Assembly: GCA_017524035.1 (NCBI GenBank)
Contig: JAFWUY010000037.1
Span: 1-49,467 of the forward strand
DNA: 49,467 nt
Reading direction: 5' to 3'
Source: Lachnospiraceae bacterium
Lineage (GTDB): Bacteria; Bacillota; Clostridia; Lachnospirales; Lachnospiraceae
In this document: positions 23,501-30,910 of the stretch, piece by piece
Position numbering within the stretch: the first letter of the stretch is position 1
How the letters are laid out: each line of letters opens with the position of its first letter
Position numbers and translations under genes: made by a program
Notes under the pieces: generated by a model
Seen by the model: the letters and a program-made list of their open reading frames with translations, nothing else
What the model was told of the DNA's origin: nothing
The model's database searches: none

Positions 23501-24476
23501 GATCCGAAGGATCAAGTGCATTGAGCGCAGCCTCCAATCCCTGTTTTGCGGTCTGGGCGCTGCTGAGCTGTGACCTTAAGTTATCAAGCTGTCTGAGGGC
23601 GTCTTCCGCCTGTGTAAGTCCGGAATATACCTCATTCTTTTTGGCTTCGAGTTCAACCTTCTTGTCATCAAGTTCCCTTCTTGCGTCATCGATCTCCTCG
23701 ATGGAATCCACAAGATCATACTGCGACTGGATAAGGTCGGCATACGTATCGGTCAGATCCTGAAGGTTTTCATTCAGATCGTTCTGTGACTGGATGAGCT
23801 TGTCCCTTGCTTCATCAAGGTCCTCCTGGTTTGCCATGATGTCCTCGAGGGCATCATCCAGCTGCTCCTCGGTGTATGCATATATCTTCTCGTTCAGGAT
23901 ATCCACTTTGCCCTGGTCGAGACTGATCTGTATGGTCTTCTCTACAAGTCCGCTGGGACTTACGCTGGCGACACCGTCCAGTCTTTCAAAAGCGGGGATG
24001 ACCGTCTCCTCAGTGAACCGGGACAGTTCGTCTATATCCATCCCTTCATAGGATACAGCCAGATACTGGTTAGCCAGCATGTCCGTGGAAAGCTCCATTA
24101 TCTGGGGGATTCCCACATCGTCCGGCCATCCCGCCCTGACTGTATCGATCTGCGTGTACACCTTGACCATGATGGCATCAAGATCGGTTCCGCTTGTGAA
24201 CTCAAGTTCCACGAGACCATAGTTCTCATTGCTTATTGAATAGACATTCTTGACACCCGAGATTGTTCCAAGGGCCTGCTCCAGAGGCTTGGATATGGTC
24301 TCCTCCACAGCTTCCGGAGATTTTCCGGGATATGTGGTGATGACAAGAACATACGGCAGACTTATCTGCGGCAGCAGATCCATCTGCATCCTGACGATAC
24401 TTACGACACCCAGCACTATCATGATGACGATCATGACAAGTACCGTAAAAGGTTTCTTTACACTTAACTTAGACAT
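20433..24476 (-). CDS. RND-family (AcrB/HAE1-like) transporter with coiled-coil insert
   Basis: Proton-driven efflux or export pump of the resistance-nodulation-division superfamily. Twelve membrane helices are arranged as 1+5 and 1+5 around two large external loops. TM4 has GMSLGIGMLVDNSIVVMENI with one of the two usual Asp residues; the TM10 Lys of AcrB is replaced in VVNNGIVYVDY, as in many Gram-positive members. Residues about 205-470 are an inserted coiled coil of EQI/QLD heptads not found in AcrB. The tail of about 60 residues is acidic. At 1347 residues it is about 300 longer than AcrB. No adaptor or outer membrane partner is nearby. The ATG at 24476 follows GAGGAATTG and overlaps mocR by 13 bases. 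Confidence 0.9.
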   Translation of the reverse strand: MSKLSVKKPFTVLVMIVIMIVLGVVSIVRMQMDLLPQISLPYVLVITTYPGKSPEAVEETISKPLEQALGTISGVKNVYSISNENYGLVELEFTSGTDLDAIMVKVYTQIDTVRAGWPDDVGIPQIMELSTDMLANQYLAVSYEGMDIDELSRFTEETVIPAFERLDGVASVSPSGLVEKTIQISLDQGKVDILNEKIYAYTEEQLDDALEDIMANQEDLDEARDKLIQSQNDLNENLQDLTDTYADLIQSQYDLVDSIEEIDDARRELDDKKVELEAKKNEVYSGLTQAEDALRQLDNLRSQLSSAQTAKQGLEAALNALDPSDPDYATNRAALEYQIGQAEAGIAQLQAYISSIESGLAQGGIRTWADLEKAKMEAATQFGAASAQISMAQQQLEAAREQAEGGQEQIESAYEQIMDGYEQINDGQQQINEGWESYYDAVDQFNDGLAQFEIQRQEALKKANSSELLTLQTLSQLIYAQNFDMPAGYIDDKDDNSWLLKIGNEFNSIEEMENTPLVVIDGVGTVLLKDVANITVVDNSDVTFTKLGTNDGVILSVFKSSEAGANDVANTCIKELNRLEEKYPGLDITVIMDQGAYIEMILSVVVTNMLIGAGLAILILALFLKDFLPTLVVAISIPLSVLTALVAMYFSGVSLNMMSLFGMSLGIGMLVDNSIVVMENIYRLRGRGIEAPRASVQGARQVFGAVTASTLTTICVFFPMVYTDGLIRELMMPLALTIIYTLLSSLLISMTVVPAACSTLLKKTKPKPHKLFDRMMDLYEKALSFCLKVKILPLGLAVGLLVFSIVIALQSGIVMIPDASSPQIEGSVTLDENLTREESYEKMGTLIERLGQIEGIASVCVMSGNSDMALLVGATSDGYSNYSLMILCENEEAGAAEIEKITDSMYAVADELGLGENFSITSGMDAMDQMLGSGLSLSIFGDDIDELNRISGDIMDIIATVPGYTDISNGNEDAKQILHMYIDRDAAINDGLTVAQIYQAIYGKLTTSSVVTSVNLAGEKLDVEIITGLEPLDAQNIMDYTFTIDDEDEDGNAITRDEPLSEYASIVTENGQRSINRQNSSYYIDVTAGVEEGYNNALLSRELLPKLEQYELPSGYTLDIGGETETTTQMISQMALVLALGLVLVYLIMVAQFQSLLSPFIILFTIPLAFTGGFLGLRIMKEPISMMCLMGLMVLMGTVVNNGIVYVDYTNQLRKGGLSRHEALIAAGKTRMRPILMTAMTTILAEASLCIGDSLSSQLGKGMGIVIIGGLAYATLMTLFIVPVIYDILFRKQPLDIDTGSESLDDIPDDAAEFLKEKKEREQIATQERTSDGPEDGDADEGGSDTE

Positions 24477-25909
24477 AAACAATTCCTCACTACATCGCAC
24501 ATTACCTCAGCGGCACGCGCGAACTGTTCTTCCGATAACGAGCCGAAATTAACGACATAACATACCGGTGAATACTTGTGCATATTGTAGCAATACTCAT
24601 CAAGGGAGTTCATGGACAAGCCCTTCTCCCTTATTCCGCTGATAAATCTTCTATCATCAAACGGAAGTTTTCCCCGTAGCATGAATGTCATGCCGCTTCC
24701 GTCACCTTCAACATCAAAATACCCCGAAAGCCCGCTCCTTTCTATTTCCTCGAAGATGGCTTTCTTTCTTTTCCTGTAAAAATTCCTCATCCTGTTCAGA
24801 TGTCTTTCGTAGTATCCGTCCGAAATAAACGACGCAAGTGTCAGCTGTTCGGAAGTAGATACCGTACCCGATACGAAATCCATCCTCTTTGAATAAACAT
24901 CAAACAGTTCATCGGGAAGAACCATATACGCAACCCTGAGAGAGGGTGATAAGGTTCTGGTGAACGTGTTCATATATATGACTCTTTCGGGATCCGAAGC
25001 CGCGATGGGAGGCACAGGCTTCCCTTCGAACCTGAATTCCGAATCATAATCATCCTCTACGATCCATGCACCTGTATCACCTGCCCAGGAAACAAGCGAA
25101 GCACGCCTTGCCGCGCTCATTACGCAGCCGGTGGGAAAATGATGCGAAGGAGAAACGTGGATCATCCTGACATTGCTTCCCGAAAGTCCCTCGGTGATAA
25201 GACCGTTTTCATCGATCGGAATATGGAGGCATTTGTGTCCGCTGAACTCATAGACCTTACATATGCACATATATCCGGGATCTTCGACCGCGACCATCGC
25301 ACTTCCGCCGATAAGCTGGAGAAGCGTATTGCTCAGGTATTCGCATCCGGGTCCCACGACTATATGGTCGGGATCCGCGGAAAAGCCCCTTGCTCTTTCA
25401 AGATATCCGGCTATCGCCTGTCTGAGGCTGAGTAATCCTCTTGCCTCGGGCGTCCTTATGCAGGCGGACCTGTCATCGGTGAAAACCTTCCTCGCGATCT
25501 TCGACCAGGTATCGAAGGGAAAGGTTTCCTCGGGAAGACTCGCATCCGTCAGATTGATGACCGAATCCTCCTTTGATCCAGCATCCGGTTCACAGAGTTC
25601 CGATTCGAGATTACAGATCTTCTTTTTGGGGACATTCTCACATACCCCTCCGCTGCAGATCACGTCCATATCGGAAGAGACGAAGTACCCACTCTTTTCG
25701 CGGCTTTCTATATACCCTTCCGTGACCAACTGGGAATAGGCATTTGCGACGGTTATTTCCGCAATGCCGTTATCGAGCGCCATCTGCCTTCTGGAGGGAA
25801 GCTTTTCCCCGCTCTTAAGAGAACCGGAATGTATATCCCGCTTGATGCATTCGTATATATATTCATATATCGGCTTGTCGCCTTTTTTTTCCGTATCGTA
25901 TATGAGCAT
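24464..25909 (-). CDS. MocR/PdxR-type regulator with altered PLP lysine site
   Basis: GntR-type winged helix (residues about 12-78, LKSGEKLPSRRQMALDNGIA) fused to a fold-type I aminotransferase domain, 481 residues, normal for MocR. These proteins use PLP or a PLP adduct as effector. Expected features include SPSHHFPTG, the cofactor Asp in IVEDDYDSEFRF and SLRVAYMVLP. The Lys that forms the PLP Schiff base in FSK motifs is Arg318 here (NTFTRTLSPSLR, codon AGA at 24956-24958). The gene is divergent from a B6 kinase gene, the classic context for a PLP-responsive regulator, and leads into the RND gene by overlap. Covalent PLP binding is therefore doubtful. Confidence 0.88.
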   Translation of the reverse strand: MLIYDTEKKGDKPIYEYIYECIKRDIHSGSLKSGEKLPSRRQMALDNGIAEITVANAYSQLVTEGYIESREKSGYFVSSDMDVICSGGVCENVPKKKICNLESELCEPDAGSKEDSVINLTDASLPEETFPFDTWSKIARKVFTDDRSACIRTPEARGLLSLRQAIAGYLERARGFSADPDHIVVGPGCEYLSNTLLQLIGGSAMVAVEDPGYMCICKVYEFSGHKCLHIPIDENGLITEGLSGSNVRMIHVSPSHHFPTGCVMSAARRASLVSWAGDTGAWIVEDDYDSEFRFEGKPVPPIAASDPERVIYMNTFTRTLSPSLRVAYMVLPDELFDVYSKRMDFVSGTVSTSEQLTLASFISDGYYERHLNRMRNFYRKRKKAIFEEIERSGLSGYFDVEGDGSGMTFMLRGKLPFDDRRFISGIREKGLSMNSLDEYCYNMHKYSPVCYVVNFGSLSEEQFARAAEVMCDVVRNCLCLS

Positions 25910-25914
25910 ATTTA

Positions 25915-25964
25915 AACTGGTATTATAAAAAATATTTAAAATGGGTATATCAATAATGCCAGTT
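25915..25964. promoter_or_regulatory. Candidate MocR operator in divergent region
   Basis: AACTGGTATTAT (25915-25926) and ATAATGCCAGTT (25953-25964) form an inverted pair matching at 11 of 12 positions, centres 38 bases apart. They lie directly before the mocR start and upstream of a possible plus-strand -10, TATACT (25971-25976). Wide, half-site pairs are typical for MocR dimers. Binding is inferred. Confidence 0.5.
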
Positions 25965-26070
25965 CACGATTATACTTTGTAAAAAAGTTAAAAACAACTT
26001 AAAAAATATATTTTATAAAATATTTACGGGGACTTAACAGATCATAAACAAACCGTCCCCCGGAGGATAT

Positions 26071-26907
26071 ATGAAAAGAGTAGCAACAATACAGGATATC
26101 TCATGCATAGGAAAGTGCTCCCTGACCGTGGCGCTTCCCATAATATCGGCAATGGGCATTGAGACCGCGATAGTACCGACCGCCGTCCTTTCAACCCATA
26201 CGATGTTCAAGGATTTCACCTTCCGCGACCTGACGGACGATATGGAGCCCATCATGGATCACTGGATAAAGGAAGGATTTAAATTCGATGCGATCTATAC
26301 CGGATACCTCGGGAGCCTCAGACAGATAGAGATCGTAAAGGAGTACTTTAAGGCCTTTGCAAAGGAAGGAACCTGCAAGATCGTCGATCCCGCAATGGCA
26401 GACAACGGTAATCTCTATGTTGGCTTCGACAAAAACTTTGCGCTCGAGATGGGAACCCTTTGCAGGGAAGCGGACATCGCACTTCCCAACATCTCCGAAG
26501 CGGCATTCATGCTCGGCACCGACTATCCCGGCGAGGATGCGCCCGAGGATGTTACAAGGGATATGCTTAAAAGGCTGGCAGATGCCGGAATAAAATTCCC
26601 CGTGATAACCGGCGTAACCTTAAAGGACGGATCCTTCGGCTTTATAGGTCTCGACACCGCAAGGGATGAGTTCATCAGCTACGGTACAGAGAAGGTTCCC
26701 TACAAGTCACACGGAACCGGCGATGTCTACGCAAGTGCGTTCACCGGAAGCCTTGTCAGCGGAAAAAGCATCCGCGACTCGCTTGTGATTGCAGCGGATT
26801 ACACCACGGCATGCATCAGGAATACCTATAACGATCCGGATCATGTTAACTACGCTGTCAACTTTGAACTCGAGATCCCCTATCTTCTTAAACTGATCGG
26901 GAAATGA
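26071..26907 (+). CDS. Pyridoxal/pyridoxamine kinase (ribokinase fold)
   Basis: Phosphorylates vitamin B6 vitamers for PLP salvage in the cytoplasm. The 278-residue protein has the start pattern MKRVATIQDISCIGKCSL that resembles the substrate loop of PdxY/PdxK proteins. It also has VDPAMADNGNLY and the ribokinase family anion-hole/catalytic motif HGTGDVYASAF (residues about 215-225). CCCGGAGGATAT precedes the ATG. The leader carries an AACCGTCCCC sequence shared with repeats at 10405 and 36699. It is transcribed away from the MocR-type regulator, its probable controller, and ends at a strong terminator. Relation to phosphomethylpyrimidine kinase is possible but the N-terminus favours B6. Confidence 0.87.
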   Translation: MKRVATIQDISCIGKCSLTVALPIISAMGIETAIVPTAVLSTHTMFKDFTFRDLTDDMEPIMDHWIKEGFKFDAIYTGYLGSLRQIEIVKEYFKAFAKEGTCKIVDPAMADNGNLYVGFDKNFALEMGTLCREADIALPNISEAAFMLGTDYPGEDAPEDVTRDMLKRLADAGIKFPVITGVTLKDGSFGFIGLDTARDEFISYGTEKVPYKSHGTGDVYASAFTGSLVSGKSIRDSLVIAADYTTACIRNTYNDPDHVNYAVNFELEIPYLLKLIGK

Positions 26908-26930
26908 CCGCCTTGTCCATACGCATTTTA

Positions 26931-26956
26931 AAACCCGGACCTTTTGGTCCGGGTTT
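26931..26956. terminator. Bidirectional terminator
   Basis: AAACCCGGACC and GGTCCGGGTTT pair across TTTT between the converging B6 kinase (+) and deoC (-) genes. Confidence 0.87.
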
Positions 26957-26964
26957 ATTATGCT

Positions 26965-27615
26965 CTATCCCTGTTTTACTATCTTTACAATTCTGCTTGT
27001 ACCGAGTCTGGATGCACCGAGCTCAAGGAATTTCTCGGCATCCTCGAGTGATGAGATGCCGCCTGCTGCCTTGATCTTAACTCCGGGTCCGACATGCTCC
27101 GCAAAAAGCTTTACATCATCGAAGGTTGCACCTGCGGTGGAAAAGCCTGTTGAGGTCTTGATGTAATCTGCTCCGGCCTCGGTAACTATCTCGCACATCT
27201 TGATCTTCTCTTCGTCGGTAAGCATGCAGGTCTCAATGATGACCTTGAGGATATGGTCACCGCATGCCTGCTTTATAAGGGAGATCTCCTGCTTTATGTA
27301 GTCGTAATCCCTGCTCTTCAGCTTTCCGATATTGATGACCATATCGATCTCATCGGCGCCCTTGTCCAGTGCGTCAAATGTCTCGAGAACCTTGACGGTG
27401 GTAGTCATATTGCCGTTGGGGAATCCTATGACGGTGCAGATCTTCATCTTATCACCGACATAAGCCTTCGCATCCTTCACATAGCAGGGAGGGATGCATA
27501 CGGAAGCGGTATGATATTTGATTGCATCATCACAGAGTGCCTTTATCTGATCGAGTGTGGCATCCTGAAGCAAAAGTGTATGATCGCATGACGAAAGAAT
27601 CTTCTCTATATCCAT
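26965..27615 (-). CDS. deoC: Deoxyribose-phosphate aldolase
   Basis: Class I aldolase splitting 2-deoxyribose 5-phosphate into acetaldehyde and glyceraldehyde 3-phosphate in deoxynucleoside catabolism. The 216-residue length is normal. Visible family motifs are DHTLL at the N-terminus, [27 protein letters not shown], the Schiff base lysine in YIKTSTGFS and the second lysine in VKIKAAGGI. The ATG at 27615 follows AAGGAGACAGG; the frame extends upstream but without a site. No other deo or nucleoside genes are nearby. Confidence 0.95.
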   Translation of the reverse strand: MDIEKILSSCDHTLLLQDATLDQIKALCDDAIKYHTASVCIPPCYVKDAKAYVGDKMKICTVIGFPNGNMTTTVKVLETFDALDKGADEIDMVINIGKLKSRDYDYIKQEISLIKQACGDHILKVIIETCMLTDEEKIKMCEIVTEAGADYIKTSTGFSTAGATFDDVKLFAEHVGPGVKIKAAGGISSLEDAEKFLELGASRLGTSRIVKIVKQG

Positions 27616-27673
27616 GACCTGTCTCCTTACAATGCAATATCCTACCACATTTTCTTTGCAAATAAAATAATGA

Positions 27674-27695
27674 CCCGTCCGGTTTCCCGGACGGG
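27674..27695 (-). terminator. Terminator after NlpC/P60 gene
   Basis: CCCGTCCGG and CCGGACGGG form a nine-pair stem with a four-base loop, followed on the minus strand by TCATTATTTTATTT. Confidence 0.82.
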
Positions 27696-27706
27696 CCATC
27701 CCCTAT

Positions 27707-28999
27707 TTAATCAAGTACGTTCTTGACTGCGATTATGTTGCTCATGAAGTATACGGAATTAACTTCAAGTCCTCTTCTCGGATTGGATTCCTGAACGATC
27801 TGTCCGTTTCCGATATAGAGTGCTACGTGCGAGCATCCGCCGTTTCCGTAGCATATGATGTCTCCGGGCTGTGCCTCCGCAAGGGTTATCGAGCGTCCTG
27901 CGGATGAATACTGTCCGGAAGGAGTTCTTGCGATGCTGATACCGAAATCCCTGAATACGTAGCAGGTAAATCCCGAGCAGTCGGTTCCCGCAAGGCTCTG
28001 TCCTCCGAGAACATAAGGATTTCCGACAAACTGGAGTCCGTAGTTTACGATCGCCATTCTGAGCTCGGAGATTGTGGCATAATCGGTGCTGAGGTTGGGA
28101 GCTACGGTAAGGTTCTCCGCAGGTGCCGAGCTTCCGGTCGAAGCGTTTCCGCCTGAAGTGGTAGCTCTTAAGTTCCTCTCTCTTTCAGCCTCTTCCTCTT
28201 CCCTGATCTCTTCGATGGTCTTGGCTGTCTTGTACTCTTCGGTGATGGTTATGTAATCGGCCGAAACATATCCGGTCTTGCCCTCGGCATAAGCTATCTT
28301 GACCCAGTCCATACCGTCGTCTTCAAGCTCTTCGTCTCCGGCTTCGACTTCCCTTGCCGCAAGATATACTCTGGGATCGGTACCGTTGTCCATAACGATA
28401 CGGTATCTCTCGCCTCTTGTTACATATGTGAGGCAGGTCGAATCGATCGATGCTTCTTTTCTTACATTGAGCTGGCTTACGAGGATCTCCGCATAATACT
28501 GTGTCTGTTCCTCAAGCCTGTTGTACGCATTTACTCCGGTTACAAGGAAGCTGCCAAGAACATATCCTTCAACCGCACCCGAACGGATCCTGATCCACTG
28601 ATCGTTGTCATCATCCGGATCTTCGTCGCCTGCTATCGATTCGTCAACCTCATCGATGATCGATCCGACGCTTCCGTCATACATGCGTCCTACTATGGAA
28701 TATTCCGTTCCGGGTCCGGAGCGGACGTTACAATACTTGGGATTGGTGGAGAAAAGTGCGATGGAAAGATTGAGATATTCTTCCTCAATTACCTCGGAAG
28801 GCTCGGTGATCTGTACTGTCACTGTCCTTGAAGAGGTGTTTCCGACCGTCTCGGAAAGAGTCGAGGACGATGAATTGAGCTCCCTTGACGCACCGCCCGA
28901 TATAAGTCCCGCTGCCTTTGCATTAACGGGAATAAGCACAGCGAGAGCTGTGCCTGCCAAAAGTACCGATGCATTTATGAAAAGCTTCTTTAAATTCAT
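27707..28999 (-). CDS. Secreted SH3b-NlpC/P60 peptidoglycan endopeptidase
   Basis: Probable gamma-D-glutamyl-diamino acid endopeptidase acting on wall peptides. Residues 1-29 are a signal peptide (cleavage near AKA-AG). Two bacterial SH3 domains follow (residues about 85-155, CNVRSGPGTEYSIVG, and 170-255, LNVRKEASIDSTCL), then an acidic Glu/Arg linker and a Ser/Gly spacer. The C-terminal NlpC/P60 domain (about 310-430) has catalytic Cys in AGTDCSGFTCY and His in GCSHVALYIG. The 430-residue build is typical of clostridial cell separation or turnover enzymes. It is monocistronic with its own promoter and terminator, divergent from capA. Confidence 0.92.
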   Translation of the reverse strand: MNLKKLFINASVLLAGTALAVLIPVNAKAAGLISGGASRELNSSSSTLSETVGNTSSRTVTVQITEPSEVIEEEYLNLSIALFSTNPKYCNVRSGPGTEYSIVGRMYDGSVGSIIDEVDESIAGDEDPDDDNDQWIRIRSGAVEGYVLGSFLVTGVNAYNRLEEQTQYYAEILVSQLNVRKEASIDSTCLTYVTRGERYRIVMDNGTDPRVYLAAREVEAGDEELEDDGMDWVKIAYAEGKTGYVSADYITITEEYKTAKTIEEIREEEEAERERNLRATTSGGNASTGSSAPAENLTVAPNLSTDYATISELRMAIVNYGLQFVGNPYVLGGQSLAGTDCSGFTCYVFRDFGISIARTPSGQYSSAGRSITLAEAQPGDIICYGNGGCSHVALYIGNGQIVQESNPRRGLEVNSVYFMSNIIAVKNVLD

Positions 29000-29026
29000 A
29001 ACCCTGTCTTTTTCGTGGACTTTTTC

Positions 29027-29054
29027 ATTATACCCGATTCAGTCTCAAATGCAA
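29027..29054 (-). promoter_or_regulatory. Promoter of NlpC/P60 gene
   Basis: The minus strand has TTGCAT (29049-29054), a 16-base spacer and a perfect TATAAT (29027-29032), 28 bases before the start codon. Confidence 0.7.
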
Positions 29055-29100
29055 CATTTTCGTAACAATTTCGAAATATTTAATAAAATCCTGCAATTAT

Positions 29101-29129
29101 TTGCGTTTGTTTCGTGTAAATGTTATATT
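29101..29129 (+). promoter_or_regulatory. Promoter of capA-like gene
   Basis: TTGCGT (29101-29106), a 17-base spacer and TATATT (29124-29129), 47 bases before the ATG. Confidence 0.55.
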
Positions 29130-29175
29130 TTTTGAGCGTGCAAAAGGCTGTAAATGCACCTACGGAGGCAAAAAA

Positions 29176-30645
29176 ATGACATCTTCAGAGATGAAGAATT
29201 ACTTAAAGAAGAAAAAGCGTAAAAGAGCTGCCATGGTCAGCGTGTTTCTCGCAGTGCTGGTGCTCGGACTGGCTCTCGGATACGCATTCCTTATAAGACC
29301 CGCGTTCCTCGAGGACGATCCCGGGACAGCGGATACCGAGGTTCCGCAGGAGCCCGCGACCGAGTCCGGATTCGAGGCGATCGATATCTCGGCCAACATC
29401 ACCGAACCTGAGCCCGAACCCGAGCCCTTCGACGAATTCGACATCCACGTTATGATGGTCGGAGACGACCTGCTCCATATGGGACTTGTAAACCAGGGGG
29501 TACAGGCAGACGGAACCAGGAATTACGATTTCCTTTTCAAGGACATTACCGAGTTCATAGACGCGGCGGATATTGCAATAGTCAACCAGGAATCACCCAT
29601 TGCGGGTAACGACAGAGGGTTCAGCGGCTATCCCGCATTCAACTCTCCCACCGAAGCGGCGGATGCGATCGCAAAGGCAGGCTTTGACGTGGTCCTGACC
29701 GCGACAAACCACACCTACGACCAGGGACTAAGCGGACTCATCTACTTCCACGATTATTTCACAACCAACTATCCCGAGATCAGCGTGGTCGGAACCCATT
29801 CCAATCCGAACGAAGACTCCAGGACCTCGCACAACGGATCCTACTGGCTCGATAAGTACGGTGTAAGCCCCAACGACAGACCCAGGTTCGACGATCTCGA
29901 GCTTGCACCCGAGGATACGGTCAACACCGCAAACTTCATTATAAAAGAAGTAAACGGAGTCAAGATCTCGATCCTCAACTACACCTACTCACACAACTGG
30001 GCAACCTGGGCTAACGGCCTCGACGGATATCTGAACAGACTCTGCGTTTACGATCCCGGATCAAGGGAGCTCGATTTCAACACCATCAATCCCGAGGTTC
30101 TCGATGACATCAGGCTTGCAAGGGAAGTATCGGACATTGTCATCGTATGTCCCCACTGGGGCTATGAATATTCCTTTGAGCCCTGTGCCTATCAGAAGGA
30201 TTTCGCACGTCAGATGATCGATGCGGGTGCGGACGTCATCATCGGAGCACATCCCCACATAGTCGAGCCCGTCGAGTACATCACCACCGATGCCGGCAAC
30301 TCGGGACTCTGTTACTACTCGATCGGAAACTTCATCCACTGCCAGGTTCCGAACTACACCAGCTTCGAAGGACTTGCATGGGTAACGATCCACGTAGATG
30401 AAAGCGGCGCTCACGTAGATCTCGAAAACTCCGGCGCACTTCCCCTTGTCGAATACCAGACCTGGGGTCCCCTCTACATCCAGGGCGTATATCCCCTCGA
30501 GGATTTCACCGCAGACATGGCGGCAACGCATGCATGCAATTTCCGCTCTGACAAAGGAATGACTCTGGAGCTTCTTCATCAGTGGGACAGCAGCTACTTC
30601 GGCGGCTTCTCCCTCACCAAGGAAGACATACTGGGAGCTTCATAA
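29176..30645 (+). CDS. CapA/PgsA-type membrane-anchored metallophosphatase-like protein
   Basis: Belongs to the family of CapA, needed for poly-gamma-glutamate or capsule export in some Firmicutes, with a calcineurin-like fold. A basic N-terminus (KKKKRKR) leads to one membrane helix (residues about 20-40), an acidic Pro/Glu linker, then the domain with MMVGDDLLHM, VNQESPIAG, TATNHTYDQG, VCPHWGYEY and IGAHPHIVEPVE, which supply metal ligands. The ATG at 29176 follows GGAGG; length is 489 residues. No capB or capC partner is nearby, so a capsule role is not shown; wall-linked phosphatase activity is possible. It has its own promoter and terminator. Confidence 0.88.
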   Translation: MTSSEMKNYLKKKKRKRAAMVSVFLAVLVLGLALGYAFLIRPAFLEDDPGTADTEVPQEPATESGFEAIDISANITEPEPEPEPFDEFDIHVMMVGDDLLHMGLVNQGVQADGTRNYDFLFKDITEFIDAADIAIVNQESPIAGNDRGFSGYPAFNSPTEAADAIAKAGFDVVLTATNHTYDQGLSGLIYFHDYFTTNYPEISVVGTHSNPNEDSRTSHNGSYWLDKYGVSPNDRPRFDDLELAPEDTVNTANFIIKEVNGVKISILNYTYSHNWATWANGLDGYLNRLCVYDPGSRELDFNTINPEVLDDIRLAREVSDIVIVCPHWGYEYSFEPCAYQKDFARQMIDAGADVIIGAHPHIVEPVEYITTDAGNSGLCYYSIGNFIHCQVPNYTSFEGLAWVTIHVDESGAHVDLENSGALPLVEYQTWGPLYIQGVYPLEDFTADMAATHACNFRSDKGMTLELLHQWDSSYFGGFSLTKEDILGAS

Positions 30646-30656
30646 AGAAATTAGAA

Positions 30657-30685
30657 AGAGTCAGGAGATAATCTCTCCTGACTCT
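30657..30685 (+). terminator. Terminator after capA-like gene
   Basis: AGAGTCAGGAGA pairs with TCTCCTGACTCT, followed by TATTTTATATTT. The stem core is identical to that of the terminator at 30879-30905. Confidence 0.85.
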
Positions 30686-30698
30686 TATTTTATATTTG

Positions 30699-30866
30699 CG
30701 GGTGACGCGGAATGTATGTGAATTCGAGACTTCGTCGTCTGCGTTAGAAACGGACGCCTGGCCGGAACGAAGTGAAGGCCTGCGGCATGAGCTAAAGCTG
30801 CTGTCGCTCAGGTTTCGCGCCTGACGACGAAAAGCGAGAATTCACATACATAGCGGCAGGACCCGC
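30699..30866. repeat. Large imperfect palindrome, possible structured RNA or mobile remnant
   Basis: GCGGGT, ATGTATGTGAATTC and TTCGTCGTC on the left (30699-30739) recur inverted on the right (30822-30866) in the same order with small unpaired stretches. The interior holds further inverted parts (GGCC...GGCC around 30770, TGAGC...GCTCA around 30788-30810, GAAAC...GTTTC). No open frame of note is seen. It lies between the convergent capA-like and S41 genes and is bounded by two nearly identical terminators. I do not recognise the family. Confidence 0.65.
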
Positions 30867-30878
30867 AGAAAAAACAAA

Positions 30879-30905
30879 AAGTCAGGAGAGGTTATCTCCT
30901 GACTT
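30879..30905. terminator. Terminator after S41 protease gene
   Basis: AAGTCAGGAGA and TCTCCTGACTT pair across GGTTA. T-runs occur on both sides, so it can act in both directions; on the minus strand it ends the ftsEX operon. Confidence 0.85.
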
Positions 30906-30910
30906 TTTTA

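Noticed and set aside
24464..25909. MocR-type gene as a true aminotransferase
   Set aside because: The N-terminal winged helix and the missing PLP lysine argue for a regulator, not an enzyme.
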